Assembly: GCA_016199605.1 (NCBI GenBank) | Contig: JACQGJ010000143.1 | Coordinates: 1 to 5,670, forward strand | Source of the DNA: Armatimonadota bacterium | GTDB lineage: Bacteria; Armatimonadota; Abditibacteriia; CG2-30-59-28 | Direction: 5' to 3' | DNA length: 5,670 nucleotides | Shown: in pieces, positions 1 to 5,670 of the stretch | How positions within the stretch are numbered: the first letter of the stretch is position 1 | Layout of the letters: every line of letters begins with the position of its first letter | Notes under the pieces: generated by a model | What the model was told of the DNA's origin: nothing | The model's database searches: none | The model's input: the letters and a program-made list of their open reading frames with translations, nothing else | Program-made: the position numbers and the translations under genes

Positions 1-361
1 CTACTGGTCACTCCCCATTCCCGTGATGAAGGTCATCGACGTGGCGGCGGACGATATCGTGTTCTACGACGGCGAGGGGTACGACAAGGTACGGAACTTC
101 CTGAAGAAGCAGGGCGTGCGCCACATTCTACTTGCGGGCTATTGTCTCGATATGTGCGTCAAATCGACGACGTGCGGCTATGAAAACCTGTGCAAGGACT
201 TCAACGTCTTCATCGTCGTCGACGCCACCCTCGCCACTTTCCCCGCCGCGTCCAAGCCCGCTTACGCCACGAACGCGGCCGCTTGCTTCGCGGCTTTGGA
301 TCATCTGATGACACAGGTGTCGTGGGTGAAGGTCAGTCCGAAGGAATCCGCGGGGAAGTAA
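1..361 (+). CDS. Isochorismatase-like cysteine hydrolase (3' part, 5'-truncated)
   Basis: The reading frame is open from base 2 to the TAA at 359-361, so about 119 C-terminal residues are visible and the true start lies outside the window. A GTG at 23 is in frame but is probably internal. The segment GVRHILLAGYCLDMCV is the hallmark strand and nucleophile loop of the isochorismatase-like superfamily, with the catalytic Cys expected at bases 155-157. It is followed by the helix of the family (KSTTCGYENL) and the next strand, FIVVDATLA, which matches the usual 'vvvvdDA' segment. The Asp and Lys that complete the family's catalytic triad would lie upstream and cannot be checked. Family members hydrolyse vinyl ethers, amides (nicotinamidase, carbamoylsarcosine amidase, ureidoacrylate amidase) or unknown substrates, usually in the cytoplasm. 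The fragment gives no basis for choosing a substrate. The next gene follows on the same strand, so co-transcription is possible. Confidence 0.85.
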   Translation, partial: YWSLPIPVMKVIDVAADDIVFYDGEGYDKVRNFLKKQGVRHILLAGYCLDMCVKSTTCGYENLCKDFNVFIVVDATLATFPAASKPAYATNAAACFAALDHLMTQVSWVKVSPKESAGK

Positions 362-439
362 GAGCCTCGTGTTATCGGTGTTCTCTTGATGTCTGGTCAC
401 GTTCAGAACAACCCTCCTGTAGGTCGAACTGGTAGCAGC

Positions 440-1093
440 GTGCTGACAATCGTCGCTGTGGCTGACATTCACGGTGACATAGAGGCGGTGCGGAAGGCTT
501 CCGGTGTCTTGTCTGCTGCGGATGTCGTTTTGCTGGCTGGCGATCTCACCAACTTCGGGAATAAGCATGACGCAGCCCGAGTTGTCACTGAGGTGAGGAA
601 GCACAACCCCGCTGTGCTTGCTATCGCTGGGAATTGCGATCTCCCTGAGGTCGACGGATATCTGATCAAGGAGGGAATCAACCTGGACGGCAATTGCGTC
701 ATTAAGGAAGGGATTGCGTTGGTAGCACTCGGATGGTCGCTTATCTATGTTGCCGAGCTTGGACAGCGCAGGCACAAGCGGTTTGTCGAGAAAGCTGCTG
801 CCACAATTCCGCAGAGCGGGCCTGTAGTCCTGCTGACCCATCAGCCGCCCTTCGGCACGGCCACGGACCTGGTTCCGTCAGGTTCACACGTCGGCAGCCG
901 ATCCCTACGATCATTGATCGAAAGAACCCAACCACTGATCTGCTTCACAGGTCACATTCATGAAGGCAGGGGTGTGGACCAGATTGGGGTGACAAAGGTG
1001 ATCAACCCGGGCCCGTTGAGTGCCGGTGGATACGCCTACGCGGAGGTATCCAACGGACAAGTTGAAGTGCTGGAAATCAGGGATGTGAAATAG
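440..1093 (+). CDS. Calcineurin-like metallophosphoesterase (Icc/YfcE-like)
   Basis: A compact cytoplasmic metallophosphoesterase of 217 residues if begun at GTG 440. All family motifs are present in order, numbered from GTG 440: D9-x-H11 in ADIHGD, G34-D35 in GDLTNFG, N65-C66-D67 in GNCD, H134 in THQPP, and H172-x-H174 in GHIHEG, followed by INPGPLS near the end. Together these form the usual two-metal centre, so the enzyme should be catalytically competent on a phosphoester. The GNCD variant of GNHD occurs in small Icc-like members. The start is uncertain. GTG 440 puts the first strand (LTIVAVADIHGD) at the N-terminus, as is normal for the family. ATG 389 (or TTG 386) would add a hydrophilic extension of 17 residues or so. 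Neither candidate has a good Shine-Dalgarno. Members include nucleotide phosphodiesterases, phosphatases and nucleases, and the substrate here is unknown. The TAG stop is merged with the ribosome-binding site of the next gene. Confidence 0.9.
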   Translation: MLTIVAVADIHGDIEAVRKASGVLSAADVVLLAGDLTNFGNKHDAARVVTEVRKHNPAVLAIAGNCDLPEVDGYLIKEGINLDGNCVIKEGIALVALGWSLIYVAELGQRRHKRFVEKAAATIPQSGPVVLLTHQPPFGTATDLVPSGSHVGSRSLRSLIERTQPLICFTGHIHEGRGVDQIGVTKVINPGPLSAGGYAYAEVSNGQVEVLEIRDVK

Positions 1094-1096
1094 GAG
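1092..1096 (+). promoter_or_regulatory. Shine-Dalgarno AGGAG overlapping the upstream stop codon
   Basis: AGGAG begins inside the TAG stop of the phosphoesterase gene (TAGGAG, 1091-1096) and lies 4 bases before ATG 1101. It fixes the start of the large gene. It also implies that ribosomes ending the upstream gene stop on the initiation site of the next, a typical arrangement for translational coupling. Confidence 0.7.
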
Positions 1097-1100
1097 CCGG

Positions 1101-4100
1101 ATGAGACGCCGAACAAAACCAGGAAGCAGACTATGGATCACTTTGGCCCTCGCGCCCGTGCTTAGCACGATCGACACGGGGCATGCAGCGCGTCCCTGGG
1201 CCAACCGCCTCTACCTCCTCCAATCCAATGACATGGATCCCACCACCCCGACGTCGCAGATGGATGGCCGGTGGAATCACTGGCTTGCAGTGGACTCGGT
1301 GGTGACTCATCTGGAAACGGGGATCGCCGTTGACTCAGCGGAGTTTGCGGGGCGCGGCCAAAGGATCGTCGTGAAGGAGAAGTCTCCCGTCACAGCGGTG
1401 CAGGTGAAGATGAAGCGCATTGGTCATCCTGGCGCGCTGCGTTGGGAGGTGGGAAGGGAGTGGGGGCGCGCCGATCTCGGCAGGGGCGTCGTGCCCTCCA
1501 GTCAGGTGAACCCGAACTACGAGCACTTCGTGACCCTCAAGCTGAAGCCCTGTCGGACTGACACCCTGTACCTGCGGCTCACCGCTGCCTCTGGCCATTG
1601 CCCCCAGGACTACTACGTCGTTTACTGCACCTGGAGGGAACCACATCCCGAGCCGGTTGAGATCAACGCCTACTACGGCCGCCGGAAACTCTCCATGCTT
1701 TACCGGATGGTCCGTCCCGATCCAAACGGTGAGGCGCTCGACGTGAAGGGGAAGCCCTTGCCTGAAGGCCCAAGCATGATGACGCGAATGCTGACGACCG
1801 AACCGGGGCCGGGCCGCCGCGAACTGCTGCCGGACGAGGAGGAACCTTACTCCTTTGTAGGCCGATTGGTGAAAGGCGAGGACCCGAGGCGCGAGGGACT
1901 CCCGTGGCCGGGTGTGCGACCAGAGCCGGGCGAGGTGGCACTGAAGCAGTCATGGCGGATCGAGGTGCGGGCACGGCGTAGTCCGCGGGTGGAAACTGCG
2001 GTGCGTGACTTGGAGTCATTCCTCCGGCAATGTATGAAGGTTCCGATGCGGGTAGTATGGAGGAAGGAAGAACGATCCCTGCACCCGTCGCCACGAACGA
2101 TTACCTTGACCGAAAGCCCTGATCTCCCCGGCGGCCCGCGCCGACCGGCGGGATATCGCTTTGAAGCGCGGAAGGAAGTCGTTCACCTTCACGGTTTCGA
2201 TGACCGAGGTGTGCTGCGCTCTGTCTGGTATCTCGAAGACTTGCTTATGTTGCGTGGAGGTCCGTTTCTGCGCCCCGACGTTCGAACGCGTGAGCCTCGT
2301 TTCTCACCTCGCGCGACCTGTGCTGCCTGGGGCGCGCAGGGGGAGATGGCTACCACGGCTCCAGTTTACACCGACGCGCACCTGTCACTCATCAGCCATT
2401 ACGGTTACGATGCAGTCTGGCTGGTGTGGTATCCGGGGTCGGAGCGGATTGTGGATGAGCGGGAGAGCGGGAGAAAGGGGGCAGGGGTGGGTGAGACGAA
2501 TCTCCCCACGAAGATCTCTCCTGGCCGCATACCTGAACCAACAAGCCACACGCCGTTTACGGCACGGCTCAACAACCTGATTGATCGGGCAGCGAAGTAC
2601 GACCTGGACGTGGTCGTGCAATACTCGGGACGGCATCCGACCAACGAGGCGGAGAAGAAGCTGATCCAGAACGAAGCGCGGCGCTTTCTGCGCGACGTGC
2701 CGAAGTTGAAGACTGTCATCCTTCTTGATGAAGCCATGGGCGCGTCGTGGATCGGGCGGGAAGCGTGGCTTCAGGACGTGGACCTCGTATCCAAAGCCAT
2801 GTTCGAAGAACGGCCTGAGCTTCAGATTCCCGTGTGGGTTTACAACCTGAACGCGGGCGGTCCCGATCACGCGCACGTCGATCCTCTGATGGAGCGCTTC
2901 TGCAAGCTGGACCGTCGCTGTGGCTTCATGCAAACCTTTGAGGCGTACTGGAGCCGCCGACGCGATGGCACACTCCAGCCCGTCTTCGACTACAGCCTCA
3001 GCCTGAAGGCCCCGTCGGAGGACTTCCGGTTGGAGGCAGACTACCTGCTCGAAGAGGCGAAGCGTGACGGCAAGCCGCCCCGGCCTCTGTGGGCGAAAAC
3101 GGAGAGTCGCTTTGCCCAGGAATCCAACACGCAACCCGAGATTCCGTGTATGCAGAAATGGGCCGAACGGTTTCAGGCGTTGGGCGATTTCAACGCTCCC
3201 CCCCTCACGGCGGTGATGGGCAACTACTTCCATCAAGGCTTCTTCCCAACTCCCGTCACAGAGCTGTTTGGATGGTTGTCCTACACGAATCCGCCCCACA
3301 CGGAGGAGCTTCTGCGGGCACTGGCACGGCGCGACTTTGGGCCGGGACAGGAAGACCTCGTGGTTTCGGCCTGGCAGGACTTCACTGACGCAATCTGGAA
3401 CTATCCCTACTACTACGGCCTGACCTACACGATGAACACGGGGTTCGCGCAGCCGTTCTGGCTCGACCCGTCGGCGCCCAACCCGCGCCCGTGGCGACGC
3501 GGGTTCGTCAACTCGCTGCAGCCATTGAACCTGGAAGACTCCGGCTCCAGTGCCGGTTCGGGCGGCGAGAATCGCGCCAGGCTTCAGGAGCTTCAGAAGC
3601 AGTGGAGCGCTGGTCTTGGCAAACTGCGGAAGGCCGTCGATGCCGCTCCTTCGTCTGCGCGAGAGCGGGCGGAATCCAACTGGCGATGTGCTCAGTCGTT
3701 TGGTCACAAGGCAGAGGTCACCTTGCGCCTCGTACGGTGGTTCGACGCGCGAAATCGACTCTACAATCCTCACGATGCGGAGTCGGCAACGACGGCTGCG
3801 GAGGAACTCGAGAAGGCCGGTCGAGAGGAACTCGGGGAGGCGAAGGGCGCCTTGCCAATGTACCAGCGTGACAGCCGGCTCGGTTATCTGAACCATGGTC
3901 GCGGCTGCTTCACTCCCGACACGATTCTCTGGAAAATCGGGCTCCTCGAGAGGACCTTGAACGAGGAGTTGCCCAGGTTGCGCGAGGCCGCGCGAAACGT
4001 TCAAGCAGTCAGAGGAGAGTTGGAGAGGGCAACTCTCGAACGAGACTGGCAGGTGTTGACCGCAGGTAAGGCGAGGTCCGAGTGGATCAACGGCTCACTC

Positions 4101-4574
4101 AAACTGTCGTCGCCGGAAACCGCGAGCGGAATCATGCTTGCAGGTCGGCAGGCCCGCAAGCTCCCCTTGCGCATTTCCTTCACCGTGAGCACCGGGGTCA
4201 TCGCGGGTGGCAGCACCTTCTGCATCATGCGCGTTCCCCCCAAGCCTGGGTTGAACGATGACGTACACCGAGGCCGCCTCACCTTCCTGGTTTTGAAGCC
4301 CGGCGAATGGTACTACAAGCTCAACCCGGCTCAGATCGCAGCCTCAGGCAAATGGAATGACCCGCCCACGTTGCAGCCGGGCGGCGCGCCGCATCGCTTT
4401 ACGTTGTCCCTGACTCGGACTCAGGCGGTGTTGAGCATTGACGACAAGGAAGTTCTGCGCGGCCCGGTCAACCTTCCTGAAGAGGTGTATGCGTACTTGA
4501 CCCCCGACGCTTACACCAACTACGATACCGGGATGTTGTATCTTTACATGATGAAAGTGGAGGAAGTCCCATAG
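1101..4574 (+). CDS. Large secreted multidomain glycoside-hydrolase-like protein (GH20-domain-2 / TIM-barrel type)
   Basis: A complete protein of 1157 residues. Residues 1-29 resemble a signal peptide: basic MRRRTK, hydrophobic LWITLALAPVLSTI, and likely cleavage after GHA. Residues about 55-180 are beta-rich and CBM-like, and 185-283 form a charged Pro-rich linker. Residues 284-384 (WRIEVRARRSPRVETAV to DDRGVLRSVWYLEDLL) resemble the alpha/beta domain preceding the barrel in GH20 hexosaminidases, GH67 alpha-glucuronidases and DUF4838-type proteins. From about 400 to 750 there are TIM-barrel-like strands (RATCAAWG, DAVWLVW, LDVVVQY, KTVILLDEAMG, PVWVYNLN, RPLWAKTES, TAVMGNYF). D543-E544 end one strand and are candidate catalytic residues by analogy with the GH20 Asp-Glu pair. 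A Gly/Ser linker (814-822) leads to a helical region (about 823-985) and a C-terminal sandwich-like domain (about 990-1157) resembling LamG/DUF1080 folds. Fold assignment is from pattern, not alignment. Glycosidase activity and substrate are inferred. Confidence 0.7.
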   Translation: MRRRTKPGSRLWITLALAPVLSTIDTGHAARPWANRLYLLQSNDMDPTTPTSQMDGRWNHWLAVDSVVTHLETGIAVDSAEFAGRGQRIVVKEKSPVTAVQVKMKRIGHPGALRWEVGREWGRADLGRGVVPSSQVNPNYEHFVTLKLKPCRTDTLYLRLTAASGHCPQDYYVVYCTWREPHPEPVEINAYYGRRKLSMLYRMVRPDPNGEALDVKGKPLPEGPSMMTRMLTTEPGPGRRELLPDEEEPYSFVGRLVKGEDPRREGLPWPGVRPEPGEVALKQSWRIEVRARRSPRVETAVRDLESFLRQCMKVPMRVVWRKEERSLHPSPRTITLTESPDLPGGPRRPAGYRFEARKEVVHLHGFDDRGVLRSVWYLEDLLMLRGGPFLRPDVRTREPRFSPRATCAAWGAQGEMATTAPVYTDAHLSLISHYGYDAVWLVWYPGSERIVDERESGRKGAGVGETNLPTKISPGRIPEPTSHTPFTARLNNLIDRAAKYDLDVVVQYSGRHPTNEAEKKLIQNEARRFLRDVPKLKTVILLDEAMGASWIGREAWLQDVDLVSKAMFEERPELQIPVWVYNLNAGGPDHAHVDPLMERFCKLDRRCGFMQTFEAYWSRRRDGTLQPVFDYSLSLKAPSEDFRLEADYLLEEAKRDGKPPRPLWAKTESRFAQESNTQPEIPCMQKWAERFQALGDFNAPPLTAVMGNYFHQGFFPTPVTELFGWLSYTNPPHTEELLRALARRDFGPGQEDLVVSAWQDFTDAIWNYPYYYGLTYTMNTGFAQPFWLDPSAPNPRPWRRGFVNSLQPLNLEDSGSSAGSGGENRARLQELQKQWSAGLGKLRKAVDAAPSSARERAESNWRCAQSFGHKAEVTLRLVRWFDARNRLYNPHDAESATTAAEELEKAGREELGEAKGALPMYQRDSRLGYLNHGRGCFTPDTILWKIGLLERTLNEELPRLREAARNVQAVRGELERATLERDWQVLTAGKARSEWINGSLKLSSPETASGIMLAGRQARKLPLRISFTVSTGVIAGGSTFCIMRVPPKPGLNDDVHRGRLTFLVLKPGEWYYKLNPAQIAASGKWNDPPTLQPGGAPHRFTLSLTRTQAVLSIDDKEVLRGPVNLPEEVYAYLTPDAYTNYDTGMLYLYMMKVEEVP
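2457..2491 (+). repeat. G-rich tract with tandem 8-mer and G-quadruplex pattern inside the large gene
   Basis: Two adjacent copies of GAGCGGGA (2457-2464 and 2465-2472) lead into a run of five G-tracts of 3-5 bases (2461-2463, 2469-2471, 2477-2481, 2484-2487, 2489-2491) separated by 1-5 bases. This satisfies the usual G3+N1-7 quadruplex pattern on the coding strand. It encodes a polar, Gly/Arg/Glu-rich loop (around ERESGRKGAGVGE) between a barrel-like strand (DAVWLVW) and the next helix, which tolerates insertions in TIM barrels. Confidence 0.55.
4015..4037 (+). repeat. Perfect 8-bp inverted repeat with 7-base loop inside coding sequence
   Basis: GAGAGTTG (4015-4022) and CAACTCTC (4030-4037) are exact reverse complements around the loop GAGAGGG. 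The hairpin lies within the large gene, at the boundary between the helical region and the C-terminal sandwich-like domain. It has no following U-tract, so it is not a Rho-independent terminator. It may be chance. Confidence 0.35.
4559..4563 (+). promoter_or_regulatory. Strong Shine-Dalgarno GGAGG for the transporter gene
   Basis: GGAGG lies at the very end of the large gene, 7 bases before the ATA codon at 4571 and 11 bases before the large gene's TAG ends. The spacing to 4571 is optimal, whereas it is too far (25 bases) from the next possible start, CTG 4589. This site is the main reason for choosing the non-canonical ATA as the transporter start. Confidence 0.6.
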
Positions 4575-5670
4575 CGGAAACCACTTCTCTGTATGCTGAA
4601 CCTCGTCTCCGGCCCTGGACCTGGGTTGCCTGCGGACTGATGCTGCTCGCGACGGTGCTCAACTACATGGACCGTCAGGTGATGAGTGTCGTCGCTCCGG
4701 CCGTGCAAGAAGAGTTCCATCTGAGCAAGGAGCAGATGGGGTATATTTTCGCGTTCTTCTTCTGGTCCTACGCCTTGTTCCAGACGCCGGTCGGGTGGTG
4801 GCTCGACAAGGGGAGGACAGTGGTGGGGTACGCCGTTGCCGTCGCCGTGTGGTCGATTGCCGGTCTCCTGACGCCTTTGAGTCGCACCGTGCCGGCCCTA
4901 AAGGCTTGCCGAGTCTTACTGGGCGCGGCGGAAGCAGCCAACTGGCCGGCAGCCATGATCCTGGTGCGACGGATGTTTTCTCCGGAGGACCGCGCTTTAG
5001 CGAACGGGATCTTCACCAGCGGGTCAGGCCTTGGCGCAATGGTCACTCCTCCCCTCGTTGCGGTGATGTTGGCGCATTGGGGGTGGAGACCTCCCTTTCT
5101 GCTGCTCGGAGCACTCGGGTTTGTCTGGATCGCGCTGTGGGTGGCCGTCTTTTCCTGCTCACCTCTTAAGGTGTTCAAAGGACAAGCCCAACCGGGAGGG
5201 GATCGTCGGGCGACGGACTGGAAGGCAATCTTCTCCAGCCGCCTGTTCTACGCGCTGCTGGTCATTGCTCTGACCAACAACTCCTACTGGTATTTCATCG
5301 TCAACTGGCTACCCACCTATCTGGTAGACGAGCGAGGCTTCTCGTTCATCAAGATGGGGTTCGCGGCCGCAGTGCCTTTTCTGGGACAGGACGTGGGCAA
5401 CTGGCTGGGCGGCTTCGTGACGCGGGTTGTCGCCGGCAAGCTGTCCGTTGAGTCCGGGCGCCGGGTGGCTATGACCCTCGGCGCAATCTGCGCCGCGATG
5501 ATCTGGGCCGCCGCTCCGGCGCACAACGCAGCTTGGTGTCTGGCTATCCTTTTCTTCGGCACCATGGGGCAAGGGATGATCGGCTCGAACTACCTCGCCT
5601 ACTGCCAGGACGTCTCCCCCGAGGATACAGGAGCGGTCGCCGGGTTGCTGGGGGGCGCGGGGGCCGTGGC
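4571..5670 (+). CDS. MFS transporter, anion:cation symporter-like (sugar-acid type), 3'-truncated, apparent ATA start
   Basis: An open frame runs to the window edge (366 full codons), with no stop. Hydrophobic segments alternate with short loops as in the 12-helix major facilitator superfamily. With ATA 4571 as residue 1, NYMDRQ (31-36) ends helix 1, GWWLDKGRT (75-83) is the MFS loop 2-3 signature, and LGAAEAANWP (117-126) and NGIFTSGSGLG (145-155) match the ACS family (ExuT hexuronate, DgoT galactonate, GudP glucarate). A hydrophilic central loop (about 198-218) separates the halves. NWLPTYLVDERG (245-256) and QDVSPEDTGAVAGLLG (346-361) are also typical. About 60-90 residues are missing at the C-terminus. 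It acts in the inner membrane, probably as a proton-coupled importer of a sugar acid or related organic anion. The exact substrate cannot be told. The gene overlaps the large gene's stop by 4 bases (ATAG), implying coupled translation. The start is uncertain: no ATG, GTG or TTG lies between the upstream in-frame stop (4478) and helix 1. Confidence 0.85.
   Translation, partial: MAETTSLYAEPRLRPWTWVACGLMLLATVLNYMDRQVMSVVAPAVQEEFHLSKEQMGYIFAFFFWSYALFQTPVGWWLDKGRTVVGYAVAVAVWSIAGLLTPLSRTVPALKACRVLLGAAEAANWPAAMILVRRMFSPEDRALANGIFTSGSGLGAMVTPPLVAVMLAHWGWRPPFLLLGALGFVWIALWVAVFSCSPLKVFKGQAQPGGDRRATDWKAIFSSRLFYALLVIALTNNSYWYFIVNWLPTYLVDERGFSFIKMGFAAAVPFLGQDVGNWLGGFVTRVVAGKLSVESGRRVAMTLGAICAAMIWAAAPAHNAAWCLAILFFGTMGQGMIGSNYLAYCQDVSPEDTGAVAGLLGGAGAV

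Noticed and set aside
128..841. Antisense open frame of 237 codons spanning the junction of the first two genes
   Set aside because: It overlaps the catalytic motifs of both sense genes, and its own product is low in recognisable structure.
2385..4004. Very long antisense open frame (539 codons, - strand) inside the large gene
   Set aside because: It lies wholly within a well-supported sense gene. Its translation is rich in Arg, Leu and Val with no recognisable motif, as expected of a shadow frame in GC-rich coding sequence.
4563..4575. Possible programmed -1 frameshift joining the large protein to the transporter
   Set aside because: The transporter frame is -1 relative to the large gene, but the site (GTCCCATAG) is not a slippery heptamer and there is no downstream hairpin. 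A separate start with a good Shine-Dalgarno is simpler, and a fusion of this secreted protein to a 12-helix transporter has no known precedent to me.
4575..4615. Terminator or promoter between the large gene and the transporter
   Set aside because: No GC-rich hairpin with a T-tract and no recognisable -35/-10 pair are present. The genes overlap instead.
4593..4640. ATG at 4593 as a transporter start
   Set aside because: It is in a different frame and reaches a stop after 15 codons. It would need a frameshift to join helix 1.
4795..5178. Additional open frames on both strands within the transporter region
   Set aside because: The transporter frame shows clear MFS motifs through this whole stretch. 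The others are Arg/Ser/Gly-rich shadow frames without motifs.

Overview
The window carries four co-directional genes on the + strand with almost no intergenic space and no RNA genes, mobile elements or CRISPR arrays. Base composition is roughly 55-65% GC by eye. The gene content (a very large secreted glycoside-hydrolase-like protein next to a sugar-acid-type transporter) suggests a polysaccharide-degrading heterotrophic bacterium. Planctomycetota/Verrucomicrobiota or Armatimonadota-like lineages come to mind, but this is a weak inference because no taxonomic marker is present.

Layout: (1) 1-361, the 3' part of an isochorismatase-like cysteine hydrolase whose start lies upstream of the window. 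(2) 440-1093 (or from 389), a complete calcineurin-type metallophosphoesterase with every metal-binding motif present. (3) 1101-4574, a 1157-residue putative secreted protein. It has an N-terminal beta-rich region, a GH20-domain-2/alpha-glucuronidase-N-like alpha/beta domain, a TIM-barrel-like region, a helical region and a C-terminal beta-sandwich-like domain. (4) 4571 to the window end, an MFS transporter resembling the anion:cation symporter (ExuT/DgoT-like) family, truncated by the window edge.

The last three genes look translationally linked. The metallophosphoesterase stop codon is merged with the Shine-Dalgarno of the large gene (TAGGAG), and the large gene's stop overlaps the apparent start of the transporter. 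That transporter has no ATG, GTG or TTG in a plausible position. The best-placed start is an ATA codon overlapping the stop (ATAG), seven bases after a strong GGAGG. The working model, which is inference, is that the large protein cleaves an extracytoplasmic glycan or glycoside, possibly one containing sugar acids, and the transporter imports the product. The roles of the cysteine hydrolase and phosphoesterase in that scheme are unknown.
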